Below the pieces are notes generated by a model. The model had not been told where the DNA came from, made no database searches, and worked only from the letters and a program-made list of their open reading frames with translations. The translations under genes and the position numbers were made by a program. DNA of 64,000 nucleotides from Aquabacterium sp029268225. GTDB lineage: Bacteria; Pseudomonadota; Gammaproteobacteria; Burkholderiales; Burkholderiaceae_C. The DNA is taken from NCBI RefSeq assembly GCF_037482285.1, contig NZ_JBBEYB010000002.1:124001-188000 (forward strand), written 5' to 3'. Below, in pieces: positions 43,039 through 52,584 of the stretch. The stretch's first letter is position 1, and the number at the start of each line of letters is the position of its first letter.

Positions 43039-43776
43039 TCAAGGCAGTTCGTACACCACGGCCTGACTCAAGGGGTGGTGAGAGGCAAACGCTGCCTCCT
43101 GCTGCGACGGGTGCCCGCGCATCAGCAAAGCCTGATCCAGACGCGGATCACGCATGAGCATGGCGCTGGGCCGTGCTGGCCGGCTGAACGAGTCCCCGGT
43201 CACACTCACCGAGGGCACGCCACCCGAAGCTGGCGCCAATGCGTTGGTCGCAACCAGGGCACTGGCCACCGGCACCACAGCCGCAACACCCAGAGCGGGA
43301 TCAGTCTCCTGGGCGGCCAACTCGATGCGGGGCCCAGAAGACGCCAACACATCAGCAGGCACGGATGCATCCGGCGCCAAAGCGGACACCATGGCACCGA
43401 CCACCATGACAAAACCTGCGGCCACCGCCGTGGGCCCCAGCCAGCGACGGCGCCGCAAAGCCGCCACCGGCGCCATCGGCTTGGTGCGGGCAGGCATGAC
43501 AGTGCGAGCAGCAGCGGGCGCCAGCACCACAGGTTCATCAACCAGATTCGCACGCAGTTTCTGCAGGAAACGATCGCTGTCAGCCCCTTGCGCCAAATCG
43601 GCAGAGCGCATCACATCGCCCACCAACTGGTAATCACGCCAAGCGGCCCTCATCGCGGCATCGGTCTTCCACTCACGCAAGATCTGAGACAACTCATCAG
43701 GATGCGCCTGACCATCGACCAGCGCAGACAAGGCCTCATGGGCGGCATCGGTGTGACGGGAATGACGATCTGACAT
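43039..43776 (-). CDS. rseA: Sigma-E factor negative regulatory protein RseA/MucA-like
   Basis: Membrane anti-sigma factor, 245 aa. The N-terminal cytoplasmic domain (EALSALVDGQAHPDELSQILREW..., residues ~14-75) matches the RseA sigma-binding domain. A single membrane segment (WLGPTAVAAGFVMVVGAMVSALA) lies near 111-133, and an Ala/Pro-rich periplasmic tail follows. It sits between rpoE and mucD, but no rseB follows, so release from the membrane may depend on protease steps without RseB. Confidence 0.88.
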   Translation of the reverse strand: MSDRHSRHTDAAHEALSALVDGQAHPDELSQILREWKTDAAMRAAWRDYQLVGDVMRSADLAQGADSDRFLQKLRANLVDEPVVLAPAAARTVMPARTKPMAPVAALRRRRWLGPTAVAAGFVMVVGAMVSALAPDASVPADVLASSGPRIELAAQETDPALGVAAVVPVASALVATNALAPASGGVPSVSVTGDSFSRPARPSAMLMRDPRLDQALLMRGHPSQQEAAFASHHPLSQAVVYELP

Positions 43777-43830
43777 GGGGAGACTCCTGCTTCACATGGA
43801 GGGGGCGGTGCTGTGCGCATCGTTCGCCCG

Positions 43831-43857
43831 TCTGACCCTCATGCACCGCGAAAGTTC
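43831..43857 (-). promoter_or_regulatory. Sigma-E type promoter upstream of rseA
   Basis: On the minus strand GAACTT (43852-43857) and TCAGA (43831-43835) are separated by 16 bp, matching the ECF RpoE consensus (GAACTT, 16 bp, TCTGA) with one mismatch. The expected start is about 50 nt before rseA. AAAGTT-CACTT-AACTTT forms a small inverted repeat overlapping the -35. Confidence 0.6.
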
Positions 43858-43901
43858 ACTTAACTTTGCAATGGAGAAAGAGCACCGTATATGAAAGGGG
43901 C

Positions 43902-44534
43902 TCACCAGCGCTCACCCTGCCGGGCGTCAAGCAAGGGACGCAAACGCGCGGCGATCGCCTCACGCGCTCGGAAAATGCGCGAGCGCACGGTCCCGATCGG
44001 ACAGTTCATCATTTCTGAGATCTCTTCGTAGCTCAACCCTTCAATTTCACGGAGGGTGATGGCTTGGCGAAGGTCTTCAGACAGCGCCTCGATGGCCGCA
44101 TTCACCGCTTCGCCGATCTGTTGACTGGCCAACAGGGACTCTGGCGTCTCGCCAGTGGTCAACTCGTTTTCCACACGAGAGCCACCGTCCTCCTCTTCTG
44201 CCAGCGAAGCCATGGCCGACTCGGTCAACACGGGATCCCGCACCAGGCCGATCATGGCCTTCTTGGCCGTGTTCACTGCGATCCGATAAAGCCAAGTGTA
44301 GAAAGCGCTTTCGCCACGGAAATTTGGCAATGCCCGGTAGGCACGGATGAACGTCTCCTGTGCGATGTCTTCAACCAGATCCACATCGCGCACCATGCGC
44401 GCGATCAAACGTTCAATGCGTCGCTGGTACTTGACGACCAGCATCTCGAAAGCACGCTGATCACCCATCTGGACCCGCTCGACCAAAGGCGCATCCACAT
44501 CCGGGGCGGGAATGGGAGGTTCAGTGTCACTCAC
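43902..44534 (-). CDS. rpoE: RNA polymerase sigma factor RpoE (sigma-E)
   Basis: ECF sigma factor of envelope stress, 210 aa. Region 2 contains YQRRIERLIARMVRDVDLVEDIAQETFIRAYRALPNFRGESAFYTWLYRIA (about residues 36-87), and region 4 contains TLREIEGLSYEEISEMMNCPIGTVRSRIFRAREA. It is followed by rseA, its likely anti-sigma factor. The GTG start overlaps the stop of the upstream YgfX-like gene (GTGA). Confidence 0.95.
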   Translation of the reverse strand: MSDTEPPIPAPDVDAPLVERVQMGDQRAFEMLVVKYQRRIERLIARMVRDVDLVEDIAQETFIRAYRALPNFRGESAFYTWLYRIAVNTAKKAMIGLVRDPVLTESAMASLAEEEDGGSRVENELTTGETPESLLASQQIGEAVNAAIEALSEDLRQAITLREIEGLSYEEISEMMNCPIGTVRSRIFRAREAIAARLRPLLDARQGERW

Positions 44535-45226
44535 GTCAGGTCCTTGACAACCTTGCTTGCGGTTACGGCATCACCATCCGAGGGCTGGGTGGTCATGAAC
44601 GACTGTGATGATCCCCGCAAGGCAATTCCCGATGGCTGTCGATTGGACGCCCATGATGCCATCGCTGACCGAGGCCGGCCTGCCCCCCCCCCAACTGCGG
44701 TGGTCGCACGAGTGGGCAAGGCCATCAGGGTGCGAAAACGGTGAAGGTCTGGGCAGTGCCCAGCGCGCAGCCAGAACCAGCACCATGATGACGCTGCCCC
44801 GCCAAACGGCCGGACTTGGCACAGCAACCAGCCCTGGAAATCGAGCAGGCAACGCACCTCTGCAGGCACACCGTCGGGATGATCCAAACGCCAGCCACCA
44901 GCGGGCGGCTCGGCTTGCACAGGCCCCGCCCAGATGAGCGTCAACTCAGGCATCACGGCATGCCATCGCATCCAGGCGGCGCGACATTGCCGCCAAGCAA
45001 CCCACACCACCGGGGCGCACACCAACAACACCCATGGTGATCGGCCGCCACGATGCACATCTTGCGTGATGGCCAGAACCCAAGCCAGGGACAAAAAGCC
45101 CAGCCCGAGCAAGCTCACCGCGCCCGCGATGCGTACCGCAGGCAAATGGGCAACCCCTGACGGCAAGCGCCAGACGCACGGAGCAAGCAGAGGAGACGGC
45201 GCCATGGCAGGCAGACACGGGCGCAT
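44531..45226 (-). CDS. Small membrane protein between fabF and rpoE, YgfX-like
   Basis: 231-aa protein with a hydrophobic pair near residues 31-55 (IAGAVSLLGLGFLSLAWVLAI) and 65-80 (WVLLVCAPVVWVAWRQC), then a Trp-rich soluble domain. This has a YgfX-like pattern (QGWLLCQV..., SSWCWFWLRAGHCPDLHRFRTLMAL). YgfX/CptA-type proteins are reported as membrane toxins that act on the cytoskeleton in E. coli. The C-terminal ~60 residues have no clear match. It overlaps rpoE by 4 bp. The family call is tentative. Confidence 0.6.
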   Translation of the reverse strand: MRPCLPAMAPSPLLAPCVWRLPSGVAHLPAVRIAGAVSLLGLGFLSLAWVLAITQDVHRGGRSPWVLLVCAPVVWVAWRQCRAAWMRWHAVMPELTLIWAGPVQAEPPAGGWRLDHPDGVPAEVRCLLDFQGWLLCQVRPFGGAASSWCWFWLRAGHCPDLHRFRTLMALPTRATTAVGGGAGRPRSAMASWASNRQPSGIALRGSSQSFMTTQPSDGDAVTASKVVKDLT

Positions 45227-45244
45227 GGCGCCCGCATCAAAGGG

Positions 45245-46489
<1,245 letters not shown>

Positions 46490-46561
46490 GCTTGCGTAGG
46501 TAATAAAGGTTGGATTCGATGCGAACAAGGCCCCGAAGGGCCTTGGCATTGCTCAGTAGGC

Positions 46562-46801
46562 TTAGGCCTTGCTGTGAGCCTTGGCGTAGTCGATCGCCAG
46601 TTGAACGCTGGTGATCTTCTCAGCTTCTTCATCCGGGATTTCGATGCCGAACTCGTCTTCGAGGGCCATCACCAGTTCAACGGTGTCCAGGGAGTCAGCG
46701 CCCAGGTCGGCCACGAAAGCCTTCTCAGGGGTAACTTCCGACTCGGCCACACCGAGTTGTTCTGCAATGATTTTCTTGACGCGTGCTTCGATATCGCTCA
46801 T
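46562..46801 (-). CDS. acpP: Acyl carrier protein
   Basis: 79-aa acidic carrier of acyl chains in FASII. The phosphopantetheine attachment Ser lies in GADSLDTVELVMALEDEFG (near residue 37). The start ATG 46801 has GGAGG five nt upstream. That Shine-Dalgarno is preceded by its complement CCTCC with one base between, so they could mask each other only partly. A separate transcription unit is suggested by the upstream terminator and palindrome. Confidence 0.97.
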   Translation of the reverse strand: MSDIEARVKKIIAEQLGVAESEVTPEKAFVADLGADSLDTVELVMALEDEFGIEIPDEEAEKITSVQLAIDYAKAHSKA

Positions 46802-46846
46802 GACTCCTCCAGGAGGTGGTGCAAACAAACTAGGGATTTTACCGGC

Positions 46847-46866
46847 TCAACGTGTCGACACGTTGA
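46847..46866. promoter_or_regulatory. Perfect 20-bp palindrome upstream of acpP
   Basis: The sequence reads TCAACGTGTC then GACACGTTGA, exactly self-complementary, extended by CGG/CCG with a 1-nt bulge. A TAAAAT -10-like element (46836-46841, minus) lies 5 bp downstream. It is a candidate operator controlling acpP, or in RNA an 8-bp hairpin with a UCGA loop. Confidence 0.6.
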
Positions 46867-46874
46867 CCGATGTG

Positions 46875-46912
46875 AAAAAGGAATTGAGATTCCCCAGAAT
46901 CATCTCAAATTC
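46875..46912 (-). terminator. Intrinsic terminator at the end of fabG
   Basis: On the minus strand GAATTTGAGAT pairs with ATCTCAATTC (one bulge) and is followed by CTTTTTC. The stem begins at the fabG stop codon, so transcription from fabG into acpP is probably partly terminated. Confidence 0.55.
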
Positions 46913-47657
46913 AATTCATGAACATGCCGCCGTTGACATGCATCTCTTGACCGGTCACGTAACCGGCCTGAGGCGATGCCAGATAAGCCACGGCCTCGGC
47001 GATGTCTTCAGGCTGCCCCAGGCGCCCCAACGGAATCTGGGTCTTGAGGGAGGCATACTGCTCTTCTGACAGGGCCTTGGTCATGTCGGTGTCGATGAAA
47101 CCAGGGGCCACGCAGTTGACAGTGATGTTACGGCTGCCCAGCTCGCGCGCCAAGGCGCGGGTCATGCCGGCCACGCCAGCCTTGGCGGCTGCGTAGTTGG
47201 CCTGACCGGGGTTGCCGCTGGCGCCCACCACCGAGGTGATGTTGACGATGCGGCCGTAGCGCTGCTTCATCATCGGGCGCATCACGGCACGGCTCATGCG
47301 GAAGACCGCCTTGAGGTTGGTGTCGATGACGGCATCCCAGTCTTCGTCTTTCATGCGCATGGCCAAGGTGTCACGGGTGATGCCCGCATTGTTGACCAGG
47401 ATGTGCAGGGCGCCGTGCTCCTTGACGATGGCGTCCAGCGTGGCCTCGACGGCCGCGGCATCTGTGACATTCAGCACGACGCCTTTGGAGCCCTCGTAGG
47501 CAGACAGACCCTCGGTGATGGCCTGGGCACCGCTTTCGGTGGTGGCCGTACCGATGACTTTGACACCACGCTGGGCCAGGGCCACGGCGATGGCACGGCC
47601 GATACCGCGGCTGGCGCCCGTCACCAGGGCGATTTGTCCTTTGTAGTCGGTGCTCAT
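46911..47657 (-). CDS. fabG: 3-oxoacyl-[ACP] reductase
   Basis: NADPH-dependent short-chain dehydrogenase (248 aa) of FASII. The cofactor motif is TGASRGIGRAIA near residues 14-25, then NNAGITRD near 88, and the active-site Tyr/Lys in YAAAKAGV near 153 with Ser in ITSVVGASGNPG. It overlaps the end of fabD by 4 bp. Confidence 0.97.
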   Translation of the reverse strand: MSTDYKGQIALVTGASRGIGRAIAVALAQRGVKVIGTATTESGAQAITEGLSAYEGSKGVVLNVTDAAAVEATLDAIVKEHGALHILVNNAGITRDTLAMRMKDEDWDAVIDTNLKAVFRMSRAVMRPMMKQRYGRIVNITSVVGASGNPGQANYAAAKAGVAGMTRALARELGSRNITVNCVAPGFIDTDMTKALSEEQYASLKTQIPLGRLGQPEDIAEAVAYLASPQAGYVTGQEMHVNGGMFMN

Positions 47658-48592
47658 GCCAGCAGACCCTTCGCTTCGGCCAGGGAGGCCGGATCAAAAA
47701 TGGTGGTGGTGACCAGGTCACCGTCGATGCGCTTGACCATGCCAGCCAGCACCTTGCCAGGGCCGCATTCGATCACATGGGTCAGACCGCGGGCCTTGAG
47801 GGCCTGGATGGTTTCCACCCAACGCACCGGACCGAAGGCCTGACGATACAGCGCATCGCGCAGGGCGTCGGCTTCGGTGACCACGGCCACATCGATGTTG
47901 TTGAGCACGCTGATGGCGGGCACGGCAAACGGGGTGGCAGCCAGCTTGTCCTTCAGGCGCTCGGCAGCCGGCTTCATCAGGCTGGAATGGAACGGGGCCG
48001 ACACCGGCAACGACAGCGCACGCTTGGCGCCGGCAGCCTTCAGCACCTCGCAGGCCTTCTCGACCGCGGCCTTGGTGCCGGCGATCACGGTCTGCTTGGG
48101 GTCATTGAAGTTGACAGCTTCGACCGGCTCGCCCACGGCGGCTGAGGCCTCAGCACAGCCGACCTTCACGGCCTCGGCGTCCAGGCCCAGGATGGCGGCC
48201 ATGCCGCCCACGCCCACGGGAACCGCCTCTTGCATGGCCTGGGCGCGGAAGCGCACCAGAGGCAGCGCGTCCTTCAGCGTCAAAGCGCCAGCGGCCACCA
48301 AGGCGCTGTACTCACCCAGAGAGTGCCCTGCCACCACAGCCGGCACCAGGCCGGTTTCGGCTTGCCAGGCGCGCCAGCAGGCCACACCGGCCGTCAGCAT
48401 GACAGGCTGGGTGTTGGTGGTGAGGTCCAGGGTTTCCTTGGGACCTTCGGCAATCAGCTTGCCGATGTCTTCGCCCAAGGCGTCAGACGCTTCAGCCAGG
48501 GTGTCACGCACGGCAGCGTGGCCTTCCCAGGCATTGAGCATGCCCACAGCCTGGGAGCCCTGGCCGGGGAAAACGAATGCAAATGCGGTCAT
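47654..48592 (-). CDS. fabD: Malonyl-CoA:ACP transacylase
   Basis: Loads malonyl groups onto ACP. The 312-aa product has GQGSQAVGM near residues 10-18, the nucleophile Ser in AGHSLGEYSALVAAG near 93, and the catalytic His in PVSAPFHSSLMKPA near 204. It is between fabH and fabG. Confidence 0.97.
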   Translation of the reverse strand: MTAFAFVFPGQGSQAVGMLNAWEGHAAVRDTLAEASDALGEDIGKLIAEGPKETLDLTTNTQPVMLTAGVACWRAWQAETGLVPAVVAGHSLGEYSALVAAGALTLKDALPLVRFRAQAMQEAVPVGVGGMAAILGLDAEAVKVGCAEASAAVGEPVEAVNFNDPKQTVIAGTKAAVEKACEVLKAAGAKRALSLPVSAPFHSSLMKPAAERLKDKLAATPFAVPAISVLNNIDVAVVTEADALRDALYRQAFGPVRWVETIQALKARGLTHVIECGPGKVLAGMVKRIDGDLVTTTIFDPASLAEAKGLLA

Positions 48593-48653
48593 GTGTGCAA
48601 ATGTCCTTGTGATGGATTCAACGGTGGCAGCGCGCGGCGGTCAAGCCCGGTGG

Positions 48654-49679
48654 TCAGTAGTCCACCAGTACAGCACCCCAGGTAAAGCCGCCCCCCACGC
48701 CTTCCAGCATGAGGGTCTGGCCGCGCTGAACCTGACCACTGCGCACCGCATGGTCAAGCGCCAGCGGGATGGAGGCCGCCGACGTGTTGCCGTGCTGGTC
48801 CACCGTCACCACTACCTTATCAGGAGAAAGTTTCAGCTTCTTGGCGGTGCCCTGCATGATGCGCAGGTTGGCCTGGTGCGGGATCAACCAGTCGATGCAT
48901 GAAGCATCGCGGCCAGCCTTGGCAAGCACCTCGTGAGCGGCCTTGTCGAGCACGCTCACCGCCAGTTTGAACACCGCTTGGCCGTCCATTTTCAGGGTCG
49001 GGTCGCCGAGGATCGAGCCGCACGCGATGGTGCCGGGCACGTTCAGGATGTGGGAAAACTGGCCATCAGCATGCAAACATGTTGACACGATGCCAGGTTG
49101 CTCGGAAGCCTCCAACACCACGGCCCCTGCCCCGTCGCCGAACAGCACGCAGGTGGTGCGGTCCTTGAAGTCGAGCAGGCGGGAGAACACCTCGGTGCCA
49201 ATGACGAGTGCGCGACGCGCCGAGCCACTGCGGATCAATGAGTCGGCCACCGTGAGCGCGTAAATGAAGCCGGAGCAGACGGCCTGCACGTCGAAGGCGG
49301 GGCAGCCCTGGATGCCGAGGTCGCGCTGAATGAGGCAAGCCGTCGACGGGAAGACCATGTCCGGCGTCGAGGTGGCGCAGATGATCAGGTCGATGTCGGA
49401 GGCTTGCACGCCAGCTGCGTCAATAGCTTGACGCGCTGCAGCCAGACCGAGGTGGCTGGACGAGACCGCCGGATCGGCGAAATGACGCGCCCGGATACCG
49501 GTGCGCTCGACGATCCAGTCGTTGGAGGTTTCGATGCCGTCCTGCGCCAGGCGGGCCACCATGTCTTCATTGGTGACCCGATTGGGAGGCAGGAAGCTGC
49601 CGGTGCCGGCAATGCGGGAATAACGTGCGCCCGCAACTGGCGATGAGGTGGTTTGTGTGCCTGTCTGGCCTGATGACAT
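48654..49679 (-). CDS. fabH: 3-oxoacyl-[ACP] synthase III
   Basis: Initiates fatty-acid synthesis by condensing acetyl-CoA with malonyl-ACP. The 341-aa product has the catalytic Cys in DVQAVCSGFIYAL near residue 128, His in WLIPHQANLRIMQ near 265, and Asn in VTVDQHGNTSAASIPLAL near 295. An N-terminal Ser/Thr-rich leader of about 17 residues precedes the core. It lies 11 bp after plsX. Confidence 0.96.
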   Translation of the reverse strand: MSSGQTGTQTTSSPVAGARYSRIAGTGSFLPPNRVTNEDMVARLAQDGIETSNDWIVERTGIRARHFADPAVSSSHLGLAAARQAIDAAGVQASDIDLIICATSTPDMVFPSTACLIQRDLGIQGCPAFDVQAVCSGFIYALTVADSLIRSGSARRALVIGTEVFSRLLDFKDRTTCVLFGDGAGAVVLEASEQPGIVSTCLHADGQFSHILNVPGTIACGSILGDPTLKMDGQAVFKLAVSVLDKAAHEVLAKAGRDASCIDWLIPHQANLRIMQGTAKKLKLSPDKVVVTVDQHGNTSAASIPLALDHAVRSGQVQRGQTLMLEGVGGGFTWGAVLVDY

Positions 49680-49690
49680 TGGAAAAGGGA

Positions 49691-50788
49691 TCAGGCCCCG
49701 CGCCCAGCCTCTGCCCCATCACTCAAGGCACCCGCTGGTGGCAGGCTGTCGAGTGTGGCTGCAATCTGGTCGTGAACCCGCTCCAGCAGTCGATGACGGG
49801 CCGCATCATAAGCCCGATTTAACGCGACCTCAAAGGCCAGCTTGTCCGAAGATCCATGACTCTTGAACACCAGACCCCGCAAACCGAGCAGCGCGGCACC
49901 GCTGTAGCGCCGGTGGTCCACACGCTTTTTGAAGCGATTTAGCACCGGCATCGCGATCAAAGCGATCACTTTAGAACCCAATGTGCGCGTGAACTCCTGC
50001 TTGATGAAGGAGGCAAACATGCCCGCCAAGCCCTCTGCGGTCTTCAAAGCCACGTTGCCAACGAAGCCGTCGCAGACCACGATGTCGGACGTTCCTTTGA
50101 AAATATCGTTGCCTTCAACATTGCCATGGAAGTTGATCAATCCCCGATCTGAGGCCTTGCGCAACAGTTCACCGGCTTCCTTGATGACCTCGCTGCCTTT
50201 GATGACCTCTTCGCCGATGTTCAACAGACCCACACTGGGACTGTCCTTGCCGTCGACCGCAGAAACGAGCGCACTGCCCATCACAGCGAATTGCAGAAGG
50301 TGTTCAGCGGTGCAGTCGACGTTGGCACCCAAATCCAGCACGGTGGTGAAACCATCGTTTTGGTTGGGCATGACAGTGGCCAGCGCGGGGCGGTCAATGC
50401 CCTCCACCGTCTTAAGCAGGTAACGCGCCACCGCCATCAGGGCGCCGGTGTTGCCCGCGGACACGCAAGCTTGAGCGGCTGCCGGAACATCTCCCGAAGC
50501 CTTGACCTGGCTGATGGCCACACGCATGGACGAATCTTTTTTGCGGCGCAGCGCCACTTCGACCGAATCTTCCATGGTGACCACCTCACTGGCCGGCACG
50601 ATCGTGGCACGAGCCCAATCTTTGGCTGGCGCCAAGGCTTCCGGCAAACCGACCAGCAGCAGCTCGGCCTCCGGATGCTTGTCGAGGAAGGCGCGGCAAG
50701 CAGGCAGGGTCACGGACGGGCCATGGTCGCCCCCCATGCAGTCCACAGCAAGGCGAACAGGCGTCAGGGCAGAAACGGTAGCAGTCAT
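49691..50788 (-). CDS. plsX: Phosphate acyltransferase PlsX
   Basis: Makes acyl-phosphate from acyl-ACP for phospholipid synthesis. The 365-aa product starts at ATG 50788. It has LAVDCMGGDHGPSVTLPACRAF near residues 13-34, SAGNTGALMAVARYLLKTVEGIDRPALA, and the C-terminal GAALLGLRGLVFKSHGSSD. It lies between rpmF and fabH as in E. coli. Confidence 0.96.
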   Translation of the reverse strand: MTATVSALTPVRLAVDCMGGDHGPSVTLPACRAFLDKHPEAELLLVGLPEALAPAKDWARATIVPASEVVTMEDSVEVALRRKKDSSMRVAISQVKASGDVPAAAQACVSAGNTGALMAVARYLLKTVEGIDRPALATVMPNQNDGFTTVLDLGANVDCTAEHLLQFAVMGSALVSAVDGKDSPSVGLLNIGEEVIKGSEVIKEAGELLRKASDRGLINFHGNVEGNDIFKGTSDIVVCDGFVGNVALKTAEGLAGMFASFIKQEFTRTLGSKVIALIAMPVLNRFKKRVDHRRYSGAALLGLRGLVFKSHGSSDKLAFEVALNRAYDAARHRLLERVHDQIAATLDSLPPAGALSDGAEAGRGA

Positions 50789-50900
50789 GAGGAACGCGGA
50801 CAAAAAGGGAGGCGGCAATAGAAAAAGGCTGGCAAGCCGATGATCGGTTTGTCCAGCCTTTTGCGGCTTGCGTCACGCCCGGACGTGCCGGGCAGACTGA

Positions 50901-51083
50901 TCAGGCGTCAGCCTTGGTCTTCAGGACCTTGCGACCACGGTAGAAACCGGTGGCGCTGATGTGGTGACGCAGGTGGGTTTCACCGGTGGTGGCTTCAACG
51001 GCCGTGCCCGGGGTCACCAGTGCATTGTGCGAGCGGTGCATGCCACGCTTGGAGGGCGATTTCTTGTTTTGCTGAACGGCCAT
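50901..51083 (-). CDS. rpmF: 50S ribosomal protein L32
   Basis: 60-aa basic ribosomal protein: MAVQQNKKSPSKRGMHRSHN start, and a THLRHHISATGFYRGRKVL end. The zinc-binding cysteines of some L32 forms are absent. It is the second gene of the yceD-rpmF-plsX-fab cluster. Confidence 0.97.
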   Translation of the reverse strand: MAVQQNKKSPSKRGMHRSHNALVTPGTAVEATTGETHLRHHISATGFYRGRKVLKTKADA

Positions 51084-51099
51084 GATGGAACTCCGATAA

Positions 51100-51119
51100 A
51101 CGGGCTTCAGGCAGCCCGT
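51100..51119 (-). promoter_or_regulatory. Hairpin in the rpmF leader
   Basis: ACGGGCT and AGCCCGT (7 bp) enclose a 6-nt loop, 16 nt upstream of the rpmF start and followed by TTTAT on the minus strand. This could be an attenuator or an autoregulatory site for L32; that role is inference. Confidence 0.4.
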
Positions 51120-51247
51120 GGGTTGTCAGACCACACCGTCACCAGCTTCAAGAGGGTGAAAACCGCCTCTGGATACTGGCCGCCTTGCAGTCCGCAAGTG
51201 TTAAGGAAAAGTATTGATTTGATTCCGGCCTACCCGGAAAGCTTGCA

Positions 51248-51277
51248 ATTCTAGCACGAGACAGGTCGTGTCGACAA
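51248..51277 (-). promoter_or_regulatory. Sigma-70-type promoter for rpmF-plsX-fab genes
   Basis: On the minus strand TTGTCG (51272-51277) and TAGAAT (51248-51253) are 18 bp apart, and TGC directly before TAGAAT gives an extended -10. It begins at the yceD stop codon and would drive rpmF and the fab genes with a ~155-nt leader. Confidence 0.55.
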
Positions 51278-51278
51278 A

Positions 51279-51890
51279 TTACTTGCCATCCTTTTTCAGA
51301 GCAGCCAACACTGCAAAGGGATTGGGGCGTCCTGAGGCAGTGGTGGCGGAAGCATCTGCGGCCGCTTCGGCAGGTTCAGGTGCAGCGCCTGGTACCGGTG
51401 TTTCGGCGTCATTGTGCATCAAGGTGCTCACATCGGTCGGACACACGTCATGACGCGGCACGATGGGCTGCGCCATGATGAGCTCGTCTTCCACCAGTTC
51501 AAGCAGATCGAAAACGCGAGACAGGGCCAGCACATCCTCGTCGGACTCGGCGTCGAGTGCGGCAGCCTCCGCTTCGTCCTTGGCAAACCGGATGCTGCGA
51601 GACACATGCACCGACTCCGTGACGGGCTGCAGGCAACGCTGACACTCCCACGCCAACACGGCCCGCGCCTCCAAATCCAGCCACATCTGAGGTGGGCTCA
51701 TGCGCTGGGGCACCAGGCGCCCTTGGGCAGACCAGGTGACGTGCGGCAGACTGGTCAAGTCAAAATCCGGGCAAAGCCCCTCGCTCAAACGCGGAAGCTC
51801 ACCCACAGGCAAATCCCCCGAGAGTGCCTCGCCCGACTCCAGGAAGGCCCCCATGTCCAGTTTGCGGGGAACAAAAGTACGTGCTTTCAT
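51279..51890 (-). CDS. yceD: YceD/DUF177 family protein
   Basis: 203-aa protein of the YceD (DUF177) family, linked in bacteria and plastids to 23S rRNA accumulation. The conserved Cys pair CQRCLQPV lies near residues 86-93, with LVEDELIMAQPIVPRHDVCPTD near 135-156. The C-terminus is Ala/Pro-rich before NPFAVLAALKK. The start is ATG 51890 (MKARTFVPRKLD). It is divergent from maf. Confidence 0.92.
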   Translation of the reverse strand: MKARTFVPRKLDMGAFLESGEALSGDLPVGELPRLSEGLCPDFDLTSLPHVTWSAQGRLVPQRMSPPQMWLDLEARAVLAWECQRCLQPVTESVHVSRSIRFAKDEAEAAALDAESDEDVLALSRVFDLLELVEDELIMAQPIVPRHDVCPTDVSTLMHNDAETPVPGAAPEPAEAAADASATTASGRPNPFAVLAALKKDGK

Positions 51891-51926
51891 GGCCGCCAGT
51901 GTAGAGGCTGCGAGGACAATGGTGGC

Positions 51927-52571
51927 ATGCACGCTGTTTTGCCCCCCACCCCATCCCCCACACACCCGTCACCTCGTCTGGTACTGGGTTCGACTTCCCC
52001 ATATCGCCGCGAGTTACTGGCGCGGTTGCAATGGCCATTTGAGGTCAAGTCACCCGAGGTGGATGAACGCCCCCTGGCTGGCGAAGCGCCAGTGCAGACC
52101 GCATTGAGGCTGGCGACCTTGAAGGCGCGGGCTGTGGCACAACAGTGCGAAGGCGATGCGGTGGTGATTGGGTCTGACCAGGTGGCCGATCTGGCGGGGC
52201 AGGCCTTGGGCAAGCCGGGCAACCATGCGCGCGCCAAGGCTCAGTTGCAAGCCATGCGGGGCCAGACGGTGCGCTTTCACACGGCTGTGTGCGTGAAGCG
52301 CGCCGCCACCGGCTTTGAGCAGACAGCACTTCACACGGTGGCGGTGCAATTCCGCGCACTCAGCGACGAAGCGATCGAGACCTATCTACGCCTGGAGCAG
52401 CCGTATGACTGCGCCGGCAGCGCCAAATGCGAAGGGCTGGGGATTGCACTGCTGGAGCGCATTGACTCCGACGACCCCACGACGCTGGTGGGCTTGCCAC
52501 TGATCGCCACGACCGGACTGCTCCACGCTGCGGGACTGAATGTCCTGGACCGCCCTCACCTTTTTGAATGA
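51927..52571 (+). CDS. Maf-family nucleotide pyrophosphatase (YceF type)
   Basis: 214-aa Maf/YceF protein, a house-cleaning pyrophosphatase; the YceF subgroup acts on 7-methyl-GTP. Motifs are LVLGSTSPYRRELLARL near residue 18, KSPEVDERPL near 41, VIGSDQVADL near 80, and YDCAGSAKCEGLG near 155. The frame opens upstream at 51414, antisense to yceD; ATG 51927 gives the family length. The yceD-maf divergence supports the YceF type over the dTTP/UTP type. Confidence 0.92.
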   Translation: MHAVLPPTPSPTHPSPRLVLGSTSPYRRELLARLQWPFEVKSPEVDERPLAGEAPVQTALRLATLKARAVAQQCEGDAVVIGSDQVADLAGQALGKPGNHARAKAQLQAMRGQTVRFHTAVCVKRAATGFEQTALHTVAVQFRALSDEAIETYLRLEQPYDCAGSAKCEGLGIALLERIDSDDPTTLVGLPLIATTGLLHAAGLNVLDRPHLFE

Positions 52572-52584
52572 ACCACATTGCGCC

